DNA of 20,918 nucleotides from a virus: the IMG/VR virus record IMGVR_UViG_3300021964_005956, positions 1 to 20,918 of that record; one strand, 5' to 3'. Positions 1-6,610 of this stretch are shown here, in pieces. The first letter of the stretch is position 1, and every line of letters starts with the position of its first letter. The position numbers and the translations under genes are program-made. The notes under the pieces are model-generated. The model was not told where the DNA came from. It saw only the letters and a program-made list of their open reading frames with translations, and made no database searches.

Positions 1-638
1 TCTGCATATCCCATTAGGCTGACTGTTCCTGTTGCATAACCCACGTTACCATCATTGTCGTAACCAAGTGCTACACCCCACGGCTGTTCTCTGTTCAGTC
101 TGTATGAATCAAAATCAAATTCGTTATCATACTCCCAGCCACCAAATGTTAATACAGTTTTTTCTCTGTGATCGATTCTGTAGTTTGTTTCCGTAAAGAT
201 AAGTGGTGCACTAATCTTAGGAGTCTTTGCAAATCCCATTCTCTGTGCATCTGTTTCACCAATGTAAAGTCTTGCTGAGTCATTACCAAAACCCAATTGC
301 TTCTCTACCATTTTATCGTTCAGGGTAGTATCAAGTGCGTAGTGTGAGTCATATTTAAATGATCCACCTGCCCAATTAATGTTCAAACCGTTATCAGGTA
401 ATTCTGTTTCTAATCCCAGTTGCACTTCACCACGTGAGTCCCAACCTGAGTCATAAGTCTTGTCATCATAGAAACCTTCAATATTTCCGTTAATAAAAAA
501 TCCCTCTGGGATATTTGGCATATTGTTTTCCAAAGCCTCTACTCTGCTTTCAAGAGTCTTGTTTTGATCTGTTCCGTCTGCTAATACCATGCTAGATAAT
601 AAGCCAAACAGAATAGTCAATATTGCTATTTGTTTCAT
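1..638 (-). CDS. Porin-like outer-membrane protein, N-terminal part (runs off the left edge)
   Basis: The open frame starts at ATG 636-638 and runs without a stop off the left edge, giving about 212 residues of the N-terminal part. An AAGGAA ribosome site lies just upstream. The first 20 residues form a clear Sec signal peptide: MKQIAIL, a hydrophobic core, then VLA before the predicted cut. A short heptad-like segment (TLESRVEALENN) follows. After it come alternating hydrophobic and polar stretches rich in Gly, Asp, Tyr and Trp, ending in aromatic residues, as expected for strands of an outer-membrane beta-barrel. The coiled-coil start plus barrel resembles trimeric porins and carbohydrate-selective porins, but I cannot name the family. 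It would act in the host outer membrane. Its neighbour is katG, separated by a terminator and inverted repeats. A porin-like gene is unusual phage cargo. The alternative is that the window is a phage-like island in a bacterial chromosome. Confidence 0.7.
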   Translation of the reverse strand, partial: MKQIAILTILFGLLSSMVLADGTDQNKTLESRVEALENNMPNIPEGFFINGNIEGFYDDKTYDSGWDSRGEVQLGLETELPDNGLNINWAGGSFKYDSHYALDTTLNDKMVEKQLGFGNDSARLYIGETDAQRMGFAKTPKISAPLIFTETNYRIDHREKTVLTFGGWEYDNEFDFDSYRLNREQPWGVALGYDNDGNVGYATGTVSLMGYA

Positions 639-656
639 TTTATTTTATTTTCCTTA

Positions 657-725
657 TTTTATTCGAATAAAAAAGACACGCCACGCAGCAATGTCTTCTC
701 TATTAATTATGCACTCTTTGAGTGC
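657..725. repeat. Inverted repeats upstream of the porin-like gene
   Basis: Three inverted repeats lie between katG and the porin-like start. They are a 16-bp palindrome TTTTATTCGAATAAAA (657-672), the arms AGACA/TGTCT (674-678 and 692-696), and GCACTC-TTT-GAGTGC (711-725), a perfect 6-bp hairpin. They could be operators or RNA hairpins for the porin-like gene. I see no strong -35/-10 pair here. Confidence 0.5.
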
Positions 726-744
726 GAAGTTTTAAAAGTGAATA

Positions 745-770
745 AAAAAGGCGACCGAAGCCGCCTTTTT
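745..770 (-). terminator. Intrinsic terminator after katG
   Basis: A 9-bp stem AAAAAGGCG/CGCCTTTTT closes an 8-nt loop 18 bases past the katG stop. The flanking A and T runs make it usable on both strands. Confidence 0.8.
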
Positions 771-787
771 GGTTACTTTAATTTTGA

Positions 788-2983
<2,196 letters not shown>

Positions 2984-3009
2984 CTATTATTTGTGGTTTG
3001 GTTACTTTT

Positions 3010-3032
3010 GAAAAGTGCAACTTTTCTGTTGC
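3010..3032 (-). terminator. Hairpin after the tmRNA coding piece
   Basis: On the minus strand GCAAC-AGAAAA-GTTGC forms a 5-bp hairpin followed by ACTTTTC. It probably ends the tmRNA transcript before the katG promoter. The U-run is short and interrupted, so it may also be a processing stem. Confidence 0.5.
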
Positions 3033-3177
3033 CAGGTAAGTTGCCAACCCCGTCACCTAGTTAACTAGGCAGCAAGAGCAAAGTTTTCGTTTGCGTCTAT
3101 AGTTTTGCTGATTTACGGTCTCGCCTACCGGTAATCTCTTTCATCCTTAACAAGCCAGTCGATCCTATTTCGCCCCC
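3033..3177 (-). ncRNA. ssrA: Two-piece tmRNA: coding (tag) piece
   Basis: This is the mRNA-like half of a permuted tmRNA, which rescues stalled ribosomes and tags their products for proteolysis. Its 5' end GGGGGCG (3171-3177) pairs over 7 bp with CGCCTCC of the acceptor piece, including a G3-U70 wobble, the main alanine-charging signal. The D-like segment GGATCGACTGG matches the tmRNA consensus. CTTGT near 3151-3155 can pair with ACAAG of the acceptor piece as helix P2. A PK1-like stem lies around 3113-3139. ATAGAC precedes the resume codon GCA (3092-3094). The tag frame reads ANENFALAA and stops at TAG (3065-3067), inside the palindrome CCTAGTTAACTAGG. The 3' end is uncertain; I placed it before the hairpin at 3017-3032. 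Confidence 0.92.
3065..3094 (-). other. tmRNA proteolysis-tag reading frame (ANENFALAA)
   Basis: The codons GCA AAC GAA AAC TTT GCT CTT GCT GCC TAG encode ANENFALAA and a stop. Together with the alanine carried by the tmRNA, the added tag would be AANENFALAA. The ALAA end is the classical ClpXP/ClpAP degron, and the start resembles the E. coli tag ANDENYALAA with one residue missing and Tyr changed to Phe. Confidence 0.92.
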
Positions 3178-3178
3178 A

Positions 3179-3367
3179 TCATAAAGACACTGAACCTACG
3201 GGTTTACAGATATATTCAACTGTATCCCAAGATCCATCTGCTGGCACTTCTAAGTATTCTACAAGCATAGTTTCACACTTTGCTTTAGTTTCAAACCATT
3301 GCACATCTTGTTCTAAGCAGGTCGAGCCCGAACAAACTGTTAATAGTATATGCCAAATAACTTCCAT
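3179..3367 (-). CDS. 62-aa Cys-containing protein inside the tmRNA intervening segment
   Basis: This ORF lies wholly inside the segment (3178-3382) that must be cut out of the permuted pre-tmRNA. It starts 15 bases after the acceptor CCA end and its stop falls one base before the first G of the coding piece. An AAGGA site ten bases before the ATG supports translation. The product has a hydrophobic start (MEVIWHILLTVCSG), which could be a short signal or membrane segment. It has five cysteines and a body of the type CxxxVQWFETKAKCETM...DTVEYICKP, resembling small secreted or periplasmic proteins. I do not recognise the family. Translation would compete with, or follow, excision of the spacer. 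It could instead be a chance frame, but the ribosome site and the near-exact fit to the spacer argue against that. Confidence 0.7.
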   Translation of the reverse strand: MEVIWHILLTVCSGSTCLEQDVQWFETKAKCETMLVEYLEVPADGSWDTVEYICKPVGSVSL

Positions 3368-3382
3368 TCTTCAGTGTCCTTA

Positions 3383-3449
3383 TGGTGGAGGCGCCGGGTA
3401 TCGCACCCGGGTCCTGTTCTTGTGACATACGATGCTGTCAACAATTACA
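3383..3449 (-). ncRNA. ssrA: Two-piece tmRNA: acceptor piece
   Basis: This is the tRNA-like 3' half of the tmRNA, encoded upstream of the coding half as in circularly permuted genes. It carries a T-arm CCGGG-TGCGATA-CCCGG, the 3' acceptor strand CGCCTCC, discriminator A, and an encoded CCA (3383-3385). The acceptor strand pairs with the coding piece 200 bases downstream. ACAAG and CATC can pair with CTTGT and GATG of the coding piece as P2. A TGACA/TGTCA hairpin is an alternative fold near the 5' end. The 5' end is placed from the expected start site of the promoter at 3456-3484 and is approximate. Confidence 0.88.
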
Positions 3450-3453
3450 CTTA

Positions 3454-3484
3454 TATTTATAGCACCTTTTATAGATGCTGTCAA
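3454..3484 (-). promoter_or_regulatory. tmRNA promoter (sigma70 with embedded T4-type late box)
   Basis: TTGACA (3479-3484), 17 bases, then TATAAA (3456-3461) form a strong host-type promoter. The same -10 region reads TATAAATA (3454-3461), a perfect T4-type late promoter, so the tmRNA could be made both early and late. A second copy of GTTGACAGCATC (3431-3442) lies 43 bases downstream, inside the acceptor piece. Confidence 0.75.
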
Positions 3485-3492
3485 CCATAAAA

Positions 3493-3583
3493 TGGTAGCA
3501 GGACCGGGATTCGAACCCGGATCAGCCAATTATCTGTTGCTACGGAGTATAAACCCGCTGGTTTACCATTAACCTACCCTGCT
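3493..3583 (-). tRNA. tRNA with long variable arm, predicted anticodon UAU (AUA)
   Basis: The acceptor strands AGCAGGG and TCCTGCT pair over 7 bp with discriminator A and an encoded CCA. The D-arm is GGTT-AATGGTA-AACC. The anticodon arm is GCGGG-TTTATAC-TCCGT, giving anticodon UAU at 3549-3551, with two G-U pairs in the stem. The T-arm CCGGG-TTCGAAT-CCCGG is perfect. The variable region is about 21 bases and can form an AGCAA/TTGGCT stem, a class II feature normally limited to Leu, Ser and Tyr tRNAs. The anticodon would read isoleucine AUA, but the charged amino acid cannot be settled from the body. Confidence 0.8.
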
Positions 3584-3586
3584 ATT

Positions 3587-3661
3587 TGGTGCGCCCGGAG
3601 AGATTCGAACTCCCGACTAGACCGTTATGAGCGGCCGGTTCTACCACTGAACTACAAGCGC
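3587..3661 (-). tRNA. tRNA with CAU anticodon (Met, or Ile2 if lysidine-modified)
   Basis: All arms fold: acceptor GCGCTTG/CGGGCGC with two T-G pairs, D-arm GTTC/GAAC, anticodon stem GGCCG/CGGTC with loop CTCATAA, and T-arm GGGAG-TTCGAAT-CTCTC. CCA is encoded. The anticodon CAU lies at 3627-3629. Only three bases separate it from the tRNA at 3493. Elongator Met and AUA-reading Ile2 share the loop CTCATAA, so the isotype is open; the lack of a C1-A72 mismatch argues against initiator Met. Confidence 0.92.
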
Positions 3662-3670
3662 ATTATTAAA

Positions 3671-3746
3671 TGGTGGGCCCACTAGGATTTGAACCTAGGA
3701 CCAATGGATTATGAGTCCACTGCTCTTACCACTGAGCTATAGGCCC
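3671..3746 (-). tRNA. tRNA with CAU anticodon (second; Met or Ile2)
   Basis: The acceptor GGGCCTA/TGGGCCC, D-arm GCTC/GAGC, anticodon stem GTGGA/TCCAT with loop CTCATAA, and T-arm CTAGG-TTCAAAT-CCTAG all fold, with encoded CCA. The anticodon CAU lies at 3711-3713. The GGGCC acceptor start resembles bacterial Ile2 genes, so this one may be the AUA reader and its neighbour the Met tRNA. That is a guess. Confidence 0.92.
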
Positions 3747-3753
3747 ATGTCTA

Positions 3754-3930
3754 TTAGTGTATTGTGTCTACGCCCGGTATGGGATTAAGGTGTTCTGCTA
3801 TAGAACGTATATCTGTTATTCGTATCTCGGGATGATTTTCTTCTAGGGTGAGACAGGCATCACGGAAGTTCATAGCGATAACTTCATAGATGTCTTCGTT
3901 GTCCAGTTCGAAGTGATATACTTTAGGCAT
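3754..3930 (-). CDS. 58-aa hypothetical protein at the head of the tRNA/tmRNA block
   Basis: A complete small ORF starts at ATG 3930 with a strong AAGGAAGG ribosome site, directly behind a near-consensus sigma70 promoter. The product MPKVYHFELDNEDIYEV... is acidic and soluble. It mixes beta-type and helical segments (MNFRDACLTLEENHPE) and has one cysteine. It ends seven bases before the first tRNA, so the tRNAs are probably co-transcribed with it. I recognise no family. It is probably an early-expressed accessory protein. Confidence 0.8.
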   Translation of the reverse strand: MPKVYHFELDNEDIYEVIAMNFRDACLTLEENHPEIRITDIRSIAEHLNPIPGVDTIH

Positions 3931-3960
3931 TGTTACCTTCCTTTTCTATAGTGTCTATGT

Positions 3961-3989
3961 ATAATAGCAGAGGTTGTGTTAGATGTCAA
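3961..3989 (-). promoter_or_regulatory. Sigma70 promoter of the 58-aa gene and tRNA array
   Basis: TTGACA (3984-3989), a 17-base spacer and TATTAT (3961-3966) precede the 58-aa gene by about 30 bases. The -35 lies in ATAGATTGACAT, identical to the katG promoter over 12 bases. Confidence 0.85.
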
Positions 3990-3990
3990 T

Positions 3991-4176
3991 CTATTTCTGT
4001 AACCAAGGATACCAAAATGCTGTAACCAAGTTAAGCATTCCGTATGTTGCCTTCCAGGAGCATTCTAACCATTCCGTTTCGTATGCATATTCCTGAAAAT
4101 TTCCTGCGTTGTATGTGTCTGTCATAGTGTGATATTTATCACAGCCCTGGCTGTTAAAACCAGGGTGTGAATTCAT
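3991..4176 (-). CDS. 61-aa Trp/Tyr-rich hypothetical protein
   Basis: The frame downstream of the cold-shock gene is best started at ATG 4176, seven bases past the cold-shock stop, rather than at 4239 inside that gene. The product ends in an aromatic, hydrophobic stretch (MLNLVTAFWYPWLQK) after CSWKATYG, which could associate with a membrane. A 6-bp hairpin CCCTGG/CCAGGG (4144-4164) and a GATAAATA late box (4133-4140) lie inside its first third. An alternative start is therefore the Met of MTDTYNAGN at about 4125, giving 44 residues expressed late. No strong ribosome site marks either start. Confidence 0.55.
   Translation of the reverse strand: MNSHPGFNSQGCDKYHTMTDTYNAGNFQEYAYETEWLECSWKATYGMLNLVTAFWYPWLQK
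4133..4140 (-). promoter_or_regulatory. T4-type late promoter box GATAAATA
   Basis: GATAAATA on the minus strand sits in a GTGAT/ATCAC inverted repeat, a few bases before the internal ATG of the 61-aa frame and just after a stable hairpin that could terminate the cold-shock transcript. Confidence 0.45.
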
Positions 4177-4183
4177 GCAATCT

Positions 4184-4387
4184 CTATTGAGGTTGTATGT
4201 TTGATGCCTGTAAGCCTTTTGGTCCTTCTTCAACTTCATAACTTACGGACTGATTCTCTTTTAAAGATTTGAATCCACTGTTTTGAATTTGCGAATAGTG
4301 AGCAAATACGTCTTTACTGCCATCGTCAGGAGTAATAAAACCAAAACCTTTGGTGTCATTAAACCATTTTACTTTTCCTGTTGTCAT
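4184..4387 (-). CDS. Cold-shock protein (CspA family)
   Basis: This 67-aa single cold-shock domain matches E. coli CspA in length and pattern. [18 protein letters not shown] carries the RNP1 motif KGFGFI, and DVFAHY is RNP2. [10 protein letters not shown] is close to the E. coli text. Such proteins bind single-stranded RNA and DNA, melt mRNA structure and can antagonise termination. AAGGAAAC eight bases before the ATG is a good ribosome site. In a phage it could help translation of structured messages or alter termination for phage transcription; that role is inferred. Confidence 0.95.
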   Translation of the reverse strand: MTTGKVKWFNDTKGFGFITPDDGSKDVFAHYSQIQNSGFKSLKENQSVSYEVEEGPKGLQASNIQPQ

Positions 4388-4431
4388 TATGTTTCCTTGT
4401 TATTTTATTCTTTTCTGTGTGTGTGAGAATT

Positions 4432-4743
4432 CTATGCTGCCACGTCTATTTCCTGTGGCTTAGTTTCCTTTGATTTCATCTTTTCCGCATCAGGGCGCAG
4501 TGGTTCCAGCCATGAGTCAGCAATGTATGCTTTCTCCGTGTCGCCGAACATGTTACTCAATCCCTGTCCACTGATCCACCAATAGTGATCGGTAACTGGA
4601 CACATACAAGCAACACCACGAAATTCAAATCGTTCGCCCTGTTTGTATTTGCCTATATATTTTTCGACCAAGACGATCTTGCCGATGTTCTCCTGTCTAA
4701 CGGAAAATATAATCTTTGCTAAATCGCCTTGTTCGCACTTCAT
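4432..4743 (-). CDS. 103-aa hypothetical protein
   Basis: The product begins MKCEQGDLAKIIFSVRQENIGKIV, followed by beta-rich segments, a CMCPVTDHYWWISGQG stretch with two close cysteines, and a charged tail (PDAEKMKSKETKPQEID). The GDLAKI...NIGKIVLVEKY pattern suggests a small SH3-like barrel as in KOW-type or hypervirulence-associated domains, but this is only a resemblance. It starts one base after the stop of the DUF454 gene and lacks an obvious ribosome site, which implies coupled translation with that gene. Confidence 0.8.
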   Translation of the reverse strand: MKCEQGDLAKIIFSVRQENIGKIVLVEKYIGKYKQGERFEFRGVACMCPVTDHYWWISGQGLSNMFGDTEKAYIADSWLEPLRPDAEKMKSKETKPQEIDVAA

Positions 4744-4744
4744 G

Positions 4745-5164
4745 TTATTTTAACCACGCTACTCTTTCACCCGCTTTTACTCTGCGAGTGTGTTCTTCAA
4801 CTGAGCCAGGATATCTCCATGCCCATATCGCAACAGCGACCATGAATGCTCCGCTCCATAGAATTGCATTTAGATTGCCCGTTACGTGATAGGTAATGGC
4901 CAGTGTTGATGCCATCACGATTACCATTGCGTATTTTCCCTTTGTGGGGAATACTCGTTTCTTGTTCCAGTTGGTCAAGAACTTTCCAAACCACGGATGG
5001 TTATACAACCACTTTTCCATCTTTGGAGAACTCTTTGCGAACGCCCATGCCGCGATAACCAAAAAGATTGAAAATGGAATACCTGGCGTGATAATGCCAA
5101 TGTATGCCATGCCCACACAGAAAAATCCAATTCCCATGTAGAAGTATCTTTTAATTTGGTTCAT
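4745..5164 (-). CDS. DUF454 (YbaN-like) inner-membrane protein
   Basis: This 139-aa protein has the DUF454 signature: a first membrane hairpin (MGIGFFCVGMAYIGIITPGIPFS), then WAFAKSSPKMEKWLYNHPWFGKFLTNW and RVFPTKGK, then a second hydrophobic hairpin (about residues 78-112). The family is a small inner-membrane protein of unknown function, common in proteobacteria. AAAGGATT before the ATG is a good ribosome site, and AT-rich -10-like boxes lie 20-45 bases upstream with no clear -35. Why a phage would carry it is unknown; changing the envelope or helping lysis are possibilities. Confidence 0.85.
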   Translation of the reverse strand: MNQIKRYFYMGIGFFCVGMAYIGIITPGIPFSIFLVIAAWAFAKSSPKMEKWLYNHPWFGKFLTNWNKKRVFPTKGKYAMVIVMASTLAITYHVTGNLNAILWSGAFMVAVAIWAWRYPGSVEEHTRRVKAGERVAWLK

Positions 5165-5257
5165 TGTGAATCCTTTCGTTATTATAGTATTAGTTATCAG
5201 GAAGGATTATAAAGTTTTTGTGATTTGGCGTGCATAGATTGCAGATTGGTGAATAAT

Positions 5258-5548
5258 TTATCCACCTGCAAATACATTTGGTGAGCCTGCTGCAACACTT
5301 GTGCATCCTGAAATGGCATCACCTACCCTACCTGTTCCTACACTGTTGGTGAACACCGAAGTTGATCCCACAGCAATTGGTGCTGAGTGTGGAGGACATG
5401 GTGCTCCTGGCAATAGATGAGTGGTATTGACATCTCCCTGTCTGCTTACAGGAATGTTGTTTGCAAACACATTAGGTGATCCCACAGCACGGGTCATTCC
5501 CGAACAGTGTGCTACGTCTGCATCACCTATTCTAGTTACTGCTGGCAT
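5258..5548 (-). CDS. PAAR-repeat spike-tip protein
   Basis: This 96-aa protein is a PAAR-motif protein, the sharp cone that caps the cell-puncturing spike of contractile tails (T4 gp5.4) and type VI systems. It begins MPAVTRIGD, contains repeated units of the type GSPNVFANNIPVSRQGD and GSTSVFTNSVGTGRVGD, and ends GSPNVFAGG. His and Cys residues (AHCSG, PPHSAP, SGCTS) fit the metal site at the tip. The length is normal for a stand-alone PAAR domain. A GGGAGAG ribosome site precedes it, and it overlaps the upstream 69-aa gene by 17 bases. It is good evidence for a contractile-tailed phage. Confidence 0.93.
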   Translation of the reverse strand: MPAVTRIGDADVAHCSGMTRAVGSPNVFANNIPVSRQGDVNTTHLLPGAPCPPHSAPIAVGSTSVFTNSVGTGRVGDAISGCTSVAAGSPNVFAGG

Positions 5549-5741
5549 TTTTTCTCTCCCTACTCATTAACTCTTTTAATTTATCATTTAATGTTTCCAA
5601 CCACTCATGCTGTTCTTCAGTGTGTGGTGGTTCAGGATATTCTGGAGCAAATTCTATTAGGTGATCAAACTCTTGTGGAATATCATTGTAATTATAATAT
5701 GTATGAAGTTTACTGTCCATCATAATTACATATCTATCCAT
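5532..5741 (-). CDS. 69-aa acidic hypothetical protein
   Basis: The product begins MDRYVIMMDSKLHTYYNYNDIPQEFDHLIEF, continues with a Pro/Glu stretch (APEYPEPPHTEEQHEW) and ends in a charged helix (LETLNDKLKELMSRERK). It starts directly after the stop of the 95-aa gene and overlaps the PAAR start by 17 bases, so it belongs to the same translation-coupled string. I recognise no domain. Confidence 0.75.
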   Translation of the reverse strand: MDRYVIMMDSKLHTYYNYNDIPQEFDHLIEFAPEYPEPPHTEEQHEWLETLNDKLKELMSRERKNASSN

Positions 5742-6029
5742 TTAGGTTTGAATCCCAGTAGTGCTCTTGATGTATTGTTTGCTCATTTCATCTAGTGTTT
5801 TTACAATACAAACAACCTTGCCTTGACCTATGTTAACTTTTGCGTCAGGACCAATTGTAAACATAAATGGTGCTAGTCCTAGTCCCTGCTGTGTGGCAGT
5901 AACCATTAATGGTTTGTGTAAAATAAAACTATCAGCCTTTTCTTCTTCCAGACGTGCAACTACTTCCTCACCTGATGTAAGTTTAAGTGATACTGTGTCG
6001 CCGTTCTTGTATGGTGTTTCGATTATCAT
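5742..6029 (-). CDS. 95-aa small Sm-like phage protein
   Basis: The product begins MIIETPYKNGDTVSLKLTSGEEVVARLEEEKADSFILHKPLMV, the strand pattern of an Sm/Lsm barrel (VxLxLxxGxxVxGxLxxxxxxxxxL), and it continues with short strands to about residue 75. Sm-like proteins bind RNA, so a role in RNA handling is possible, but the sequence alone does not prove it. The start overlaps the glutaredoxin stop as TAATG, a coupled arrangement. Similar small proteins occur in T4-like marine phages as far as I remember; the function is unknown. Confidence 0.75.
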   Translation of the reverse strand: MIIETPYKNGDTVSLKLTSGEEVVARLEEEKADSFILHKPLMVTATQQGLGLAPFMFTIGPDAKVNIGQGKVVCIVKTLDEMSKQYIKSTTGIQT

Positions 6030-6280
6030 TATAATGTGTGTCCTGTTCCGTTATACCCTGTGTCATCTACGTATTTTGTAAAAGCGTCATACCCACCAAT
6101 TTTCTTTCCGTTGATTACAATTTGTGGAACGGTTCTTGCGTTTGGAAACTGTTCCAATAACTCTTCTCTTGTGTAATCTGTGCCTAGTGATTTGTATGTG
6201 TAATTAAATCCTCGAGTTTCGCAAAAATTCTTTGCCTTATCACAAAACGGGCATTGTGGTTTTCCATAAATTTCAATCAT
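6029..6280 (-). CDS. Glutaredoxin
   Basis: This 83-aa glutaredoxin begins MIEIYGKPQCPFC, with the dithiol active site CPFC at residues 10-13, the cis-proline loop TVPQI, and the glutathione-binding GGYDAF. It reduces disulfides and would recycle the ribonucleotide reductase encoded just upstream, as T4 NrdC does. I chose ATG 6280 over a GTG at 6346: it aligns with the family start and overlaps the stop of the preceding 52-aa ORF. Its last codon overlaps the next gene as TAATG. The tail after GGYDAFTKYVDD is slightly long (TGYNGTGHTL). Confidence 0.95.
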   Translation of the reverse strand: MIEIYGKPQCPFCDKAKNFCETRGFNYTYKSLGTDYTREELLEQFPNARTVPQIVINGKKIGGYDAFTKYVDDTGYNGTGHTL

Positions 6281-6431
6281 TTTGTTTTTTCCATTCTTTG
6301 TGTTTATTAATCCATTTAGTATCCGATACAACATATTTGTATTCACCGGATATTACCATTCTAAATTTTTTTAGTAATGATATTTTCCAATCAATTAACC
6401 TCAGCAAACCGTATCTAATTTGATCAATCAT
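6273..6431 (-). CDS. 52-aa basic hypothetical protein between nrdB and glutaredoxin
   Basis: A complete short frame starts at ATG 6431, overlapping the stop of the 55-aa gene as ATGA, and ends overlapping the glutaredoxin start by 8 bases. The product MIDQIRYGLLRLIDWKISLL... is basic, with an amphipathic N-terminal helix and a lysine/tryptophan-rich end (WINKHKEWKKQND). The double overlap is the main support. I know no family. Confidence 0.7.
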   Translation of the reverse strand: MIDQIRYGLLRLIDWKISLLKKFRMVISGEYKYVVSDTKWINKHKEWKKQND

Positions 6432-6595
6432 CCTGAATAAACTGTTGAACCTTTTTTATCAATAACACGAACCATGATTACACCAGCACGTTTTTTAGAA
6501 AGTGCTGCAGAAATAGCCTGTGCTTCTGAAGCATAAGTTCCTGTGGTTGTCCAGGCCTCGTAGGGTGAATGTCTCTTAAACTGTGCTTTATACAT
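6428..6595 (-). CDS. 55-aa hypothetical protein after nrdB
   Basis: The frame starts at ATG 6595, 15 bases after the nrdB stop, and ends in the ATGA overlap with the next ORF. The product MYKAQFKRHSPYEAWTTTGTYASEAQAISAALSKKRAG... VRVIDKKGSTVYSG has a beta-alpha-beta look, with a repeated-strand start and end around one helix, resembling small phage proteins of unknown function. The ribosome site (GGATAAG) is weak, so coupling to nrdB is likely. Confidence 0.75.
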   Translation of the reverse strand: MYKAQFKRHSPYEAWTTTGTYASEAQAISAALSKKRAGVIMVRVIDKKGSTVYSG

Positions 6596-6610
6596 AACAA
6601 TACTTATCCG

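Noticed and set aside
3493-3583. Plus-strand tRNA at the same site
   Set aside because: TTCGAA is palindromic, but only the minus strand gives a correct T-loop, U33 and a CCA end.
3991-4239. Longer 82-codon frame reaching into the cold-shock gene
   Set aside because: The first 21 codons lie inside the cold-shock coding region and have no ribosome site; ATG 4176 just after that gene is more likely.
6281-6346. GTG start giving a 105-aa glutaredoxin
   Set aside because: The extra 22 residues are outside the family alignment and are the out-of-frame reading of the 52-aa gene; ATG 6280 fits the glutaredoxin start.
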